NCBI GenBank assembly: GCA_014706385.1
Contig: JACGZH010000004.1
Coordinates: 682,001 to 746,000, forward strand
Source of the DNA: Phaffia rhodozyma
Taxonomy: Eukaryota; Basidiomycota; Tremellomycetes; Cystofilobasidiales; Mrakiaceae
Direction of reading: 5' to 3'
DNA: 64,000 bases
Every line of letters starts with the position of its first letter. The first letter of the stretch is position 1. Below are positions 10,501 through 22,447 of this stretch, piece by piece. The notes under the pieces were generated by a model. That model saw only the letters and a program-made list of their open reading frames with translations, was not told the DNA's origin and did not search any database. Both the position numbers and the translations under genes were made by a program.

Positions 10501-12447
10501 GTTTGTTTTGGTGATGCTTGGCATGCAACCTATTGGCGAACCAAGCCATATCTGTATGTTTCTTCTTTCTTTTTTCTTTTGAATTTGATCTGGAATATCA
10601 TCGTTTCCATCATTCTAAATACAACCCGTTTGTTTGGTTGTTTCGGTGATGTCCATACATTTGTGATCTTGGGTGCGTGGGAGAGTAGACAGGACCTGGA
10701 TTACAATAATCATCCGGTGTCGCTCTCAGATACCGAACCGGCATCGACGCATCCGATAGAACCACATGTAGGTTTTCTTCTTCTTTTGAATACCCATCCT
10801 CGGTCCGTACTCTCCGTCGTTGTACTCAACTAACTCAATGTCAATCTCAATATGTGTTCTCGAATGCAAAAGCACCATGTTTTATATCACGCTACACATG
10901 CTCTCTCACAGATCTGTCGTCAGATGTATCTTGACCTGTTTACACCCGACAAAGAACAAAAGGGAATCCCATTAGATGCTATTCAAAAACTAATCAGTTC
11001 TCTTCAAAACTGGAGGTCAAGCTTCCTGAGTAAAGTAGGCGTTCCGGGCGGTTGGCCGGACAGTTGGGATTTTGTAGCCGCCGTCTTGGCTTGTAAGTTC
11101 CAATCATGCCCTTTCGGTATCCTTCCTTGAACGACAAGACTTTTAGGGAAGTCAAGTCTGAAGCGGCGTCTTTTTCTTCCTTCTTTCTTATGATAGGCTT
11201 TCTCGATTCCAGCTATCATGTGTATGTGTTGTTTCTGATAAGGTCGTGATGAGAAAAACTCCACGCAGTGCTTACACTTGCCGGCAATTATTCCCTTGCA
11301 CACATTTGTAGTCTTTGGATCCGTCTGTATGTTGCCACCTGTTCGCTCTCTTCATTCGTATACAAAGCACGCACTCATACATCGACGATCCTCTCTCTTC
11401 CCAACATTTTTCTTCAGTATCCGAGCGGTCGAAGATTTCGGAATCAGAGAGGAACTTCACGCCAAGCAGATCGGGGTCCTATCAGACCCAACCATTCAGG
11501 TCATTCGGGCAATGCTTTCGTCAGAGACTATGCATGCTGCTAATCGAATCTCTGCTTTGGTGAGTATATTCTGCGTGTTTGTACTACCGTTACTTACTTG
11601 CTTATCGCCTTTCATTTGAACTCTTTCTTTTCTTTTCAAGTCGGCCGTTTTATCTCAAAACGGATACCTCCGTCTGGACCCAAATGTGCTCCATCATCCG
11701 ATCGTCGAAGCAGGTATCTATCTAGCGCAACACGGTTATCCTTCTTTTCAATCTTGCGTGACTGGACTAAGACAGTACGGAATGTCCTACGATGAGTGCT
11801 ACGACGAGGCGGACATGATCGTAGGAATGTACGAGCGCGCAATTAGACAAAAGCCAATAACAGATGATGACAACAGCAGGAAGGAGCGGGCGCCGGAGGA
11901 TCTAGAGTTATTGACAGATCATGTATCAAGCTTGGTACGCCTATGTCTCCTTCACTTCTCTATGCTTTGTCTATCATCCATTATCTCCCATGCATCTGTT
12001 CTCGGCTGATCCTCTCATTCGGGGCCTTGCTGGAAGTAGAAGCCTAGACAGGATGTTGTGGTCGACGACAGCATGCTCTCCGACCGGACTATCCAGTACT
12101 TTACTGGCCATTCAAGTTTGGTTCGATCTGACAAGTTCATCGAAACCCCGGACGGGTCGATTGAACCCGAGGCTAGACAAACCAGAGTCTATTTAAACAC
12201 AGATCCGAAGCTGTATGCCCAATCTTATACCCAATCCCAGTCCCAGTTCCAATCAAGTCCCATCCAAGAACTGTACAATCCGGTTTCTCAGACTCGGGCT
12301 CAGATCCAACCTCGAGCTTTGTCTCCCTCTCGGTCGCAAACCCAGACTCATTCTCAACCCGTAAGCCAGCAGGCCCCATCACTCTCATCTCGCTCGTTCC
12401 AGAGCTCGTATCCCCGTCCACCATCATCGTTGAACGGGCTCTATTAG
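7544..12447 (+). CDS. Zn2Cys6 fungal-type transcription factor
   Basis: Exons deduced in phase at the 5' end are 7544-7735, 7920-7946, 8173-8205, 8350-8384, 8509-8691 and 8788-9474, with the next starting at 9602. More exons continue to the stop at 12447. The DNA-binding cluster is assembled from three tiny exons: ACDACRRSK, IRCVRTAGVDK and CDMCMSKNVVC. They give the spacing C-x2-C-x6-C-x8-C-x2-C-x6-C of Gal4-type binuclear zinc clusters. A basic linker (KERKKSS, KQKKRKAT) and a long Ser/Pro/Gln-rich region follow. The middle homology (fungal_trans) domain runs from LAKDLVESYIMIVQIRVPLID through RAQEVLETHRIYRVASLENVQ and VAVQHLTKLRC to AGIYLAQHG near 11.7 kb. The C-terminus is Gln/Ser-rich. 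It is a nuclear sequence-specific regulator, but the target genes cannot be told. Start 7544 is the first ATG in the cluster-bearing frame; an upstream exon is possible. Confidence 0.85.
8459..8496 (+). repeat. TTCTTCCTC pyrimidine repeat at an intron 3' end
   Basis: Nine-base CT units repeat about four times just upstream of the acceptor at 8508 in the transcription factor gene. They form an extended polypyrimidine tract of the intron. Confidence 0.6.
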
Positions 12448-12794
12448 AGAACGGCGTGTTCGTGTATACATCTTAAAAAAAAGACCAATATCTTTGCTTT
12501 CTCTTGTCCTTTCCTTTCTACGATATCTTTATGTTTATATAGTCTATGCTTTTTAAGGCCTTTTCTTCGTCCTTCTAATGATCCTTCTTCGATACTCGTA
12601 TCCGTACACGCACGATTGTATGTTCCCTTCTCTCCAGTTGCTTTCGTACCCTGTGCTGAACGAGATGCCGGTCAGCATGGCGCAGTCGGTTTCTTGGCAG
12701 AGCTCGGCCCGGTGACGTTAACTGGCCATCAACTCCATCATCTCTTTCTTTAATCGTCACATACAGCCATCGCCACCGACTCTCAACAACGACC

Positions 12795-14141
12795 ATGCTA
12801 AAGAAACTCATCCGGAAGGCCTCGTTGTCTTCAAGCTCATCCGATCAAGCCGATAATCATCGTCGACGATCCCAATCGTCGGTCATCAGCTCGGGTGGCA
12901 TCCCAGAATCAACCACTCAGCGATACGCTCCTCCCACTGGTCTTCCTCCCCCTTCGTATAACAACTCGGTAGATGTATCATCTGGATCGTCAAGGTCCGT
13001 TCAGAACCCGTTCGAATCAGACATTACTAAGCCAGTCGAGCAGAGACCCATTGCGCTTGCCGAAGGAGAGGAAGATCCGTTCGATGTAGGTTGTCGAGCG
13101 TCTACCTATATATATATTTCATATGGCGGCTATGAACCTTTGGTTTTTTTTTAACTGATTTCTCTGCACTCTGGCTTGGATATAATTCACAGTTTTTGAA
13201 AAGGTTTGATACCGTCTTTTTGATCGATGACTCAGGATCCATGGCTGGAGGAGTGAGCTTTCTATTTTCGTCCAGTAATTCACGTTCATCTGTCTGTCCG
13301 TCTGACCATATCATCTCTGTTTGTGTTCTCTTCAATGTTCTCAACAAAAAGAGATGGAGAGAATGTAGAGATGCTCTGGCAAGCGTGGTCTCGTTAGTCA
13401 TCCATTGGTCTCTCTTCTTATGTTTCGCGCTCTCTGACATCAACTTTTATTTCTCATATCCACTCTCTCCTTCTCCCACTATACAGCACTGCCGCTAGAT
13501 ACGATGACGACGGGTTGGACGTTCACTTTCTCAACTCGGCTCGGATCGGTCACAATCTAAAGAGCCCAGCCCAAGTGCTCGCCTTGTTTGAAAGCGTCAG
13601 CCCTAGAGGAGGAACTCCTACGGGGACCCGGTTAGAGAAGCTGCTGAACGATCACATCAGTCTGTTGGAACGTTCGGCTAGGGATGGAAAGTCGGAGGAA
13701 ATCAAACCTCTGAACCTGGTCGTCTTAACGGATGGGGAGCCGACTGATGATCCAAGGAGCGTCATCATCGCTGCCGCCAAGGTTGGTCTCTTGTTCGAAC
13801 TCTACTTTCTTTCCCTGTGTCGCCTATACCAAACCTCGCTGTCGAACATAGCTGATGCCTCATCGTCGGACGTGATCTACGGCACCGGACCATGTGTCCT
13901 TTGGCAGAGGTTAGATAGGGGGAACTTTCCATTAGCTGCTCTTGGCATCTTTTTCCTTCAGATCGGTAACGATGCCAAAGCTACCGAAGCATTAAACGAA
14001 CTAGATGATGATCTAGGATCCGATATCAGAGACATCGTCGACACCTGCCCTTACAAAGCAGGGCAGAGACTCGACCAGGGTTACATCGAGAAGGTCTTGA
14101 TGGGTGGGGTGAATCGTCGGTTGGATAGGAAGAAAGTCTGA
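12795..14141 (+). CDS. von Willebrand factor A domain protein, fungal
   Basis: Exons 12795-13085, 13193-13252, 13352-13392, 13487-13781 and 13908-14141 are all phase-consistent and give about 306 residues. The first exon is a disordered Ser/Pro-rich N-terminus. The vWA fold starts at FDTVFLIDDSGSMAGG, whose DDSGSM is the metal-coordinating MIDAS motif. It continues through WRECRDALASVV, DGLDVHFLNS, SPRGGTPTGTRLEKLL and LNLVVLTDGEPTDD, and ends with FLQIGNDAKATEALNELDDDL. This type is common in fungi as a stand-alone cytosolic vWA protein of unknown partner. No signal peptide is visible. The small third exon (41 nt) and the choice of acceptor near 13907 are the least certain joins. Confidence 0.85.
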
Positions 14142-14672
14142 AGAATTTCATTCCCCTCTCCTTCTTCTCCCTCTCTCTTGTTTTTCGATTTCTCTTCGCT
14201 CTCTTGGTATTTCCTTTGTTTCCCTTCCATGCTCTTCTGCCTCTATTCATAATGTTAGTGCGGTTTCTACGCCTTCCTATACTCTTCTAATCAAGCCATT
14301 ACAAGCTAATTCTGGTTGCTATTCTCTTGAATTGATATATCGATCGACAGAACGTAGGATTCTATTCTTCAGACTTTGAATTCATTTTTCTCCACAACAT
14401 GACTACATGAATAATCTGACATCGCTTCTGTAAAAGCGAAGAGGAATGCGACAGCCGATAGAATACACGCCGAATGAGCAAATGTTAGAGCAAGCATCTA
14501 CTAGTTACCTATTTTGAAGTATGAATTTGAAGTATATGGGGATTGATTTTTGTATATATATATATATGGAAATAAGACATCTATGGATGAGTGAATATGA
14601 AACACGATGAGTATGAGAAGCATGAACGTGAGATGGTAGCGATCGCGTTGGGGAGAGAGTAAGAAGGCCAAA
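14142..14672. other. Convergent 3' region, no gene seen
   Basis: The gap lies between the 3' ends of the vWA gene (plus) and the transporter (minus). It is T-rich after 14145 and has an AT dinucleotide run at about 14555-14567. No open frame with coding character was found. Confidence 0.5.
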
Positions 14673-17600
14673 TTACGCATCGCCCGCTACGGTTTGTAGC
14701 GTCTTTGCTATCCTTGATTGTGCTCGAATCTAGAGAGAAAACGAGATCGAACAGTTGAGTTCAACTTCGTGGCGCTATGATCCAGAGAACGAGAATGAAA
14801 GAAAGAGGACAGACTCTAGGACCGTAGTGGAACAGCACAAAAGGAATGATACCCATCAAGGCGGCTAGACATCCAAATATCGTAGCTGACCATCGAGGAT
14901 TCAAGTTTCGATACATCTTTGAAAGGAAAGGCGTCAATTAGTCCAAGGAGCGTGAAAAAGAGATAAACAAGAAGTGGCGGCTTACAGGCGTGATGAATAG
15001 AGGAAAGGCGCCTTCAGACAACAAGAGACAGAACCCAAGTAAGACGGGTCAATAAATACGAAACTGATTCGATATTCGCATCCCCAAAGAGGATGGAATA
15101 CTTACCTCCGAAAATGTTTCTGGAGAGACTTTGTGCTGCAAGCGCGGATGAAGCGTACTGGTTTCCCAAACAGGCCAAGAAATGTAATCGTGAGTGATTG
15201 AATCAGAGACAGGATACAGATTCGTAGAAGAAAATCTCGATCACGTACGATCAGGTAGGCGTCTGCTAGGTAGCTATTTGAGGTCAAGAGTTATTGGGGT
15301 CAGGAGAAGTTAACAAAAGTGAATACGTTCAGGTTCAGAAGAAAAGACGAAGGTTCAGAACAGGAGATCCTCACTTGAATACAGAGAGACTGGTGAGAAC
15401 AGCATACGAATGAAAGACATCAATTTCGTGCACACCTTCTTTACAGCGGAGAAAACAGAACGCACTAGATCACGAAAAGGCCCAAGATAGCGACCGTAAG
15501 TCCAACGATCTAAATGGAAAATAAGGAAGGAAGCGTGAGATTGAATGAGTATGAATCTTTTATCAAACAAACAACCGAACAAAAAGAACGGACAGGTCCA
15601 ATCCAGTGGACATCGGGATACGAAGTCTATGTGAACACACCGAAGACACAACAAAGTACCATCAGTCGGTCTAATCTGCATTTGAAGGGAGAAAAGATAA
15701 GAGAAATCAAAGCAGACACGAGAAGAGACGTACCCATCCAAAGATGAAGCAACCGATAGCAAACACCATGCCGGACAGACATGCACCGTAAAGTCTTGCC
15801 TCCGGTCCTCTCGCGGCAAAGTTTTTCCTATAAGGACGACATGTTGGACTTTCCATAAGTGAACACGATCAAGATAAGCGAAAAGAAAGGGGATGAAGAC
15901 AAACTTGTAGAGATGATCTTGATAAAAGTTGAGACCGAATCCCAAGAAGGAAGCCACACTGAATTCCGAATCAAATCTGAGTCAGTCCCCGTGTTTCCAA
16001 TTAATCTATCAAGAGATGTACATAATTCTGGAAGAAGAAGGGAACTTACACCAAACTCAGATAGACCAAGCCCATCTGAATGGTACCAAACCCATAAAGC
16101 TGCTCGAACACATATGGAATAGCCTCCACTATTCCATATAGAATACCCCAAACAAAGCTGATCCAGAGGGAAAAAGTGAACACAACGGGTTCCGTGAAGA
16201 GAAAGACAAGGGGCCTCTTGAGGGATAACTTGATGAGCTCGATGAGGGGGGGTCGAGTAAGCTCAGAAGGAGACCGATAGATTGGGTTGTTGGTCTCCTT
16301 ACGTTTCTTCCGAGCTAATCGGGTCAGCAAGACAGTGGCTATTGATTCATATATTCGATGAAGTATTTTGGCCATCAGTTTTCGAGACGGATGAGAAACA
16401 GCGAAGGGAGGGAGTCTCACACCGGGTTTCTTTCATACAGATGAGCATGGCCGGGATCAAACCTCCTCCTATTAATCTACCATTGAGGATTATCATACGA
16501 TTCAGCGTTTTAAATTCTGGTGCTTTATATCAACATAGAAAGCGAAGAGAGTTCCTTACATCAAAGTGATCCATTGAATCCACCTCCATCCGAGTTTATC
16601 ATCCGCTGCCACGAAGGACATGGCGAACGCGCCCAGTCCTGTTCCGCCGATGGCAAATAAGGAAAAGATGCTCATAGGAAGACCTCGCCTTTCGGAAGGA
16701 GAGAACAGAGATCGTGATGTCAGAATACAAGAGAAGAAGCTGTACAAGGGGCCGTAATGATGATTGATGGTAAACATACTCTTTGGTTTTCCAGATATCG
16801 GTCTGAGGATTATGTAGTGAACAGATCGGAATCAAACCATTAATCCCTGGTGTAGTCAAATCAAATGTGCTCAGAAGAGTAGAATAGACGCACTAGTGAT
16901 CCGCCGACCATGGTACTGCCTGTACTTGCAGCGCATCTTTTGCAACGTGTGTGTCAACATGCTGCAGACGACGATGGCGAAAAGAACGAAAAAAACGGTA
17001 GAAGAGAGACACCAACCCTTGAATGAATCGTGCAACCAGAACTGTGGCCAGACTGTTTTTGATTCCTCAAAAGATGTCAATATCGACTAGAAAGCAAAGA
17101 TGGTTGAAAGAAGGAAAAAGGGGAAGGTAAGGCTGACTAACTTTTGAGCGAGGGCGACAGGGATAGCGAACACTTTGGCGACGCCGCGGCCAAGACGGAA
17201 GAGACGAGCCAAGCCACACAAGAGACAAATCAAGGGGAGACGAGTGTTAGATTGAAGGAACCATGTCGGTGAGGACAGAGGTATACACTTACGAACAAAG
17301 AGGATGGCTGAGCCGATGTAGAGAGGGTTTCTTCCCCATTCCTCTGAGAATGGAGCCAATATCAAAGGGGCGAATGCGAAACCCCAAGCATAGCTGTTCA
17401 AGCATAGTCCCAACTACAGTCAGCTGTCAAAGGACTGGGCTCAAACAGTCAGTGAGTAAACTCACAGAGCAATACCGAATGCGGCTTGCAATGTGGATAA
17501 TCCTAGTTCGGCTTTCATTCCGGTGATTCCAATAGCAAAAGAGGACAAGTTCCACGACGCCATCATGGTGTACGTCACTGCAGTCATAGTGATTGCCCAT

Positions 17601-18034
17601 TTTCTATTTGATCCGTTTCAACATAACGATCCGGCAGATTGGATTTCATAACAGAGACCAGGCCGGTCCAAACGATCGGATGTCAACACGATGTGCATTG
17701 ATAGACCAGAGATGGAGATTATGAGCAGACCTTCCAGGCGAAAAGTTGAAGGGATCCCTAGGATCGTCGACTTCAAACTCAACCTGTTTATCCGGCGTCC
17801 ACCGACGAAAACAACTGAGTGAGTATACGGTCATACCTGCTATCTGCTCCGATCATCTCGGCATGCTGTTAAGTTCCTCCTCCCTACACTCACCAAGATG
17901 TAATCTTCTTTCTCGTTCACATCTCCTTGTCCTGTTCTCGTGTGTTGTCCGCTCACTCGAGTGGGACTTGAACTGTTGGACTCTAAATCGGAATGGACTA
18001 ATTGCTCTTGTAAGTTCGGCAGTAGTTGACTCAT
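14673..18034 (-). CDS. Major facilitator superfamily transporter, DHA1 (polyamine/drug) type
   Basis: A many-exon gene read right to left. The start at 18034 gives MSQLLPNLQEQLVHSDLES, a hydrophilic cytosolic N-terminus. Later exons carry the typical pre-TM1 segment DDPRDPFNFS, then RKWAITMTAVTYTMMASWNL, YAWGFAFAPLILAPFSEEWG (the conserved region around the loop 2-3 motif), RGLPMSIFSLFAIGGTGLG, a cytosolic loop, TEPVVFTFSLWISFVWGIL and AIPYVFEQLYGFGTIQMGLV. The last exons cover LADAYLIYASSALAAQSLSRN and end in a short basic tail (SRIAKTLQTVAGDA). The order and motifs fit the 12-TM TPO1/FLR1-like group of H+ antiporters in the plasma membrane. The substrate cannot be read from sequence. Individual exon ends were not all fixed. 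It shares a 496-nt promoter with the divergent gene at 18531. Confidence 0.82.
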
Positions 18035-18530
18035 CTCGACGATTGCTGAAAACGCTCGTCCTTCTTTTCTTTGGCTTGTTTCTTTAAATCGTCTACGTCT
18101 CCTGTTGAAAACGAAAGAAGAACAAAGATACAAGAGGAAAGGAATGAATGTTGGATAGATGACTCGGCAAACCGAATTCTCTTAATCTTTCTGGCCTCCG
18201 AGTAGGTAAAGAAAATCAAGTAGATAAATATATGACTAACGTCTCACTCCCCAGAGTAGCCAGGCTTGGACGCGTCCGGATTCAATCGGCCGAGCGATCG
18301 ACGGTGCCGAGAATGCCGAGCTCGGTGCTGCTATCACCGATGTTAGCCGCGGGCGATCGACGCACGTGTCGTCACGTGATCTAGCGATCATCACTGACGC
18401 GCGACGCGTCTTCTTCATTGACGCGTCTGGAATTGTTTCAGTCTGATCTTTCTTCTTGTCTTCTCAGTTCGATCAAATTCACATCTGGCTCAACAGATTC
18501 CATCCACCAACTTGCTCAATCTAGTCAAAC
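18035..18530. promoter_or_regulatory. Bidirectional promoter with three ACGCGT and two CACGTG boxes
   Basis: This gap lies between the transporter (minus) and a membrane protein gene (plus). ACGCGT occurs at 18270-18275, 18404-18409 and 18421-18426. CACGTG occurs at 18363-18368 and 18373-18378, ten bases apart. ACGCGT is the MBF (MCB) core and CACGTG the bHLH E-box (Cbf1/Pho4 type) in fungi. The cluster is GC-rich compared with the flanks. Function is inferred from motif identity only. Confidence 0.5.
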
Positions 18531-19713
18531 ATGCCTGCCAACTTGTCTGGGATCTCCCGAACGTCGCCTTTGCAAGTCCTTTTTGAATGTATCGATATGG
18601 CTCAAGAAGTAGAATCATCTAGTTCGCTGACAAGCTCCTTTCATTCGAATCACTCGGTCTTTACAGACCACCTCTCTACTGTTCGTCTCTTGCCTCTTTC
18701 TCAATTTTGCTTCATCTTGTTGTCTTCACAGGCTGACTGACGGTCTCTCTCTCTGGATGACATATAAATAGACTACTTCTTCTCCAAAGTCGAACCGACA
18801 TTGTCCTTGCTTGGCGCAGCGTACGCTCTCTTCTTCCCAGGAGCGTACCATGATAATTTGGTCCATTATCGAGATCATATCCTTTTAGGTGACAAAGGAG
18901 GTGGCCTCCGAGCGACCATCGTCACTAGAAGTCTGGGAAATTGTTTGTCCAAACTGCTTGTTCTTGTACTTTGGTCTCTATCGCAGATAACCATAGCTCT
19001 CATCTGATCGACCTTGCCTCTTCCTCTTCTCCCTCTGACTGACGTCCTTCCTAGGTTATCTCTTATTGGCGATGATCTCGTTCTTCCTTATTCCGACCCT
19101 CACAGAAAACTTGGCTCCATACCCAGTCATTCACGAAAACATCCTGGTCACCTTCCTCCTCTGCCTTGCAGCATGTGATGTCGGTCTCGCTATCCTTTCT
19201 CTTCCTCATATCGTCCTAGACTTATGACCTACTAACCGATCAACCTCTTCCCTCGCGCGCGCACACACACACACACACACTACGTGGCTCTCTCAGTTGA
19301 CCCACATCTATGTAGTAGCTTCGCACCTTCCTGAGACAGTCTACGCTTACCCATTTACCAAATGGTCGTTCTTGGTCTGGGGAAATATCGGGATCACGGC
19401 TATTCTCTTTCTTGTTCGGTTCGTTCATCTCTCTCTACTCGGTTCTCCTTCTTTCTGAACTGATCTCGGGTTCTAACCCTTGTTTCGCTCACAACGATGA
19501 CAATCTACATGATCATCGCCAACCAATAGATGTCTCTGGTTTTTAGGCTACGGACGACCTTACTACGGGTTGGGTGATTCCGAACGAAAACGAATGAAGG
19601 ATAAATCAGAACAACCTCGATTCGGAGGATCTCTTCGACCAAAAGATCGAGCTGAATACGAGAGACTCAAGGTTGGAAATCACTCTAGTGGCAGTTGGAG
19701 TAGGCAGGATTGA
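18531..19713 (+). CDS. Multi-pass membrane protein, function unknown (possibly DUF7704-like)
   Basis: The ATG at 18531 (MPANLSGISRTSPLQVLFE) opens a hydrophilic first exon. Later exons read YFFSKVEPTLSLLGAAYALFF, then YHDNLVHYRDHILLG, YLLLAMISFFLIPTLTENL, NILVTFLLCLAACD, LTHIYVVASHLPETVYAYPF and KWSFLVWGNIGITAILFLVR. The end is a charged tail with GRPYYGLGDSERKRMKDK, stop 19711-19713. Four hydrophobic segments and the pattern resemble small fungal four-TM proteins of the DUF7704 kind; this is a tentative memory-based match. I could not close the junction between exon 1 and the exon starting near 18772 in phase, so the N-terminus is uncertain. The third intron carries a CA repeat. Confidence 0.55.
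19261..19280 (+). repeat. (CA)10 microsatellite in an intron
   Basis: Twenty bases of perfect alternating purine/pyrimidine follow GCGCGC, inside an intron of the membrane protein gene. Confidence 0.8.
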
Positions 19714-19924
19714 TCTAGTCTCTTAAAGATGAAATCCGGTCACACTTCGCTTGTGTTAATGCTCTCCTACATACAAAATAGCCGACAAACGAAGGAAAGA
19801 AGGCTTGATGTGGAAAGGAAACAACACATAAGGATAGACATGTATATCGAACAGATTTCGAAGAATATATTGCTCGACCTCAACCATCGTCCACTCTTTC
19901 CTCTCTCTTTGCATCTGTGCCCAC

Positions 19925-22233
19925 TTAATAATATCCAGCGAGTTGATAGAGAACTGCCAAAAACACCAAGAAGAGCACAGCAAAAAGTATGGCGACCGGG
20001 GTACCGTAGGCTGCGATGATACACGAGACCCCCCCCCACAAAAAGTGAAAACACAAAAAGCCAAATGATAAGAAACGCAAGTCGAGGGAAGAGAAGACAA
20101 AATACGGCGCCATCTCAAGATTTGCGCTGGAGAATATGAAGAAAGCACGAGATAAAGGAAGGGACGAACTGGCATCGAAAGTCTCTGGAACGGTGATCAC
20201 CCGAACGGTGTTATCCGCGCTTCCTGAACAAATCAGATTTCCAGAAGGATTGAAGCGTAAAACCGTCGGGGGCAGAGCATGGGCTCGAAGGATTCGAAGA
20301 AGAGGCTGGTCATCATCCCAAACTTCTATGTCAGTAGAGACTCAAGAAGAAAAGTGTCGCGAGAAATGACAGAAGTCCACTCACAGCAGAATTAGAAGTA
20401 TCGACGATTCCTACGCTCAAGTCCGAACATCCGTACGCCAACATTGTCCCTGATGTGCTGTTTTGCCCAAATCCACATAGGATCAAGCTAAGTCAGTGCG
20501 CACGTCCTAAAGATGAACGAACAGACAGAGACAGACAAACCTGACGTCACAGACAGTGATAGGTTTTCCAGCCAACACTCTCGCCTTCCCGACTTTCCAA
20601 GTTTCTTTTGAATCTTCCTCTACTGGCACCTTCTCTTCCTTCTTCTCTCCCTCGGCCGTCCTAGAAGTGGCTTCAGTGGAAGCATCGAAGGTACAGATGA
20701 AAGCTCGACGGGGATCGCCTTTCTTCTTCTGGATGGGTGCGTTGAGAAGGGCAAAGAACTTTGAGGAGGTTGGGCCTCGACCAAACCTGAACTCGAGTAA
20801 AAGGTTTCAAATGAGAGAGTGGTCAGACAAAAAAAGTCAAGCTGGCCCAGAAAGTAAACCTTAAGCGGAGGGACACACTTTCCACCTCGAAACGTGGACT
20901 TGGCTTCAATCTTGATGGCATCCCGGCTGATCGCTTCTATCTCTTTCGGTTTGGATATCGATCCACTAGGCTGTCCTTGCCCTGTCGACAAAGAATACAC
21001 ATGAACTGTAGTCGATGTTGTAACCGCGAGCTTAAGAAAACAAAAGATCCACAGTTGCCCAATGATGTTCAATTTTAAATATACCGATTCGATATATATA
21101 TATAAACACTACGTTACGGTCGAAAAGGAAAGATGTGAATAGAAGACACGTACCCGGGAACCATCATCACTAAAGTCCAAGTCATAAACGTCTCCAAAGC
21201 CGACTCTGTCGAACGATAGGCGTTCATAAGCAGGTTCAAGAGATGGAAACGAGAGAATCGAAACCTGCATTGGAGAAAACATTCACGCCGTATGTTTAGC
21301 TACATACCTCTGTTAAAATAAATCCAAAACAGAAGGAATAGAACTTAAGTACAGACTTGGTTGTGTGATGTTCCAACAGCCAACAAAGACCCATTGCGCG
21401 AGAAAGCAGTCAGTTTCTACACCAAGAAAAGGTTCAACAGGAGTAAAATCTCTAGTCAGGCTTCGAGACAAAATACTGGTATACGAGGACTTGAAACAAC
21501 GAAACATTTCCGCTCACCTGGTAAGGGTAATCTTCTCTCTCCGAATAGTCGGCCGAGAATGTTCGGGTCGAGCTCTTCAGCTGAATCCTAATCACAAGAG
21601 GAAACATCTTTCGCATCAGTCTATCATTGAATGTTCAAGCTGATGGACTGAGCAAAAATGTCTGTACTTTTCATCATTCAGGTCAAAAACCCTGCAATGG
21701 TTGTTCATTCCATTTCGGAGTTGAGCGGGTGCAGAGTTGATTCCCGCCGCCAACTCTTTAGTCTACTCATCCGACGAGAAGATTTAAACAGTCAATTCCT
21801 GAGCTCTAATTACAGGCTATCGGGTCTGAACATCGAAAATCGATAGACGACAAGGAAATCAGAAGAGCGAAGCGAACCTTTGGGTTGAGAGCTAACGTCA
21901 TAGGAGCGTCTTCCTCAGCTTGTAATTCGTATTCGTCCAGAACATCTAGCTTTTTTGCCTTTACATCAACATGGCATAGTTTCTGTTACTCGTGTTTTTT
22001 TTTAGGAAGGCAAGATGGTTCCCCCAATTTATGGAATCATCAGCTCGAAGGTAACAGAACAGGCGCCATCAATACAATCTTTATCTAAACACCATACTGA
22101 CCAGTTTGTTTTTAACACCGGATCGAGTTGCTCCACCGCCCCCACCTAGGACTACCTGGGAGTCGGATTGGAAGGCGATAGAGTACACAGGGAAGCTGGG
22201 AGTCTCTTGAGAGAAATGCTCTGTTCGAGTCAT
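19925..22233 (-). CDS. SEC12: SEC12/PREB guanine nucleotide exchange factor for Sar1 (COPII)
   Basis: A multi-exon WD40 protein read right to left. The start at 22233 gives MTRTEHFSQETPSFPVYSIA. Next is GGGGGATRSGVKNKL, the glycine-rich N-terminal beta-propeller signature with the potassium-binding loop of Sec12. Then come LDEYELQAEEDAPMTLALN, KLTAFSRNGSLLAVGTSHNQ, the FGDVYDLDFSDDGSR blade, LAVTTSTTVHVYSLS, FRFGRGPTSSKFFALLN and the late blades LRILRAHALPPTVLRFNPS and GNLICSGSADNTVRV. The C-terminus has a transmembrane helix (TPVAILFAVLFLVFLAVLYQ) and ends GYY, the ER anchor with only a few lumenal residues. Sec12 loads Sar1 with GTP on the ER to start COPII coat assembly. Yeast Sec12 has a long lumenal tail, which is absent here. 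It is divergent from the FHA gene across about 215 nt. Confidence 0.85.
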
Positions 22234-22447
22234 CGTTTGTAAAGAAAGAGAACGAAGGACGAGTGATGAGATGATGGTTGTTGCTATTGAAGATGATGAC
22301 GAGAATCTCGCGACAAGTTTATCGTCAATAATAATGAAATACATTCTCTAGTAAACCAAAATCAAGAACAAGTACCGCCTTTGATCCCACGTATCATCTA
22401 CCATCCATCATCCACAAAGGAAGTAAAAGATATCTGTTTCGATTGAT

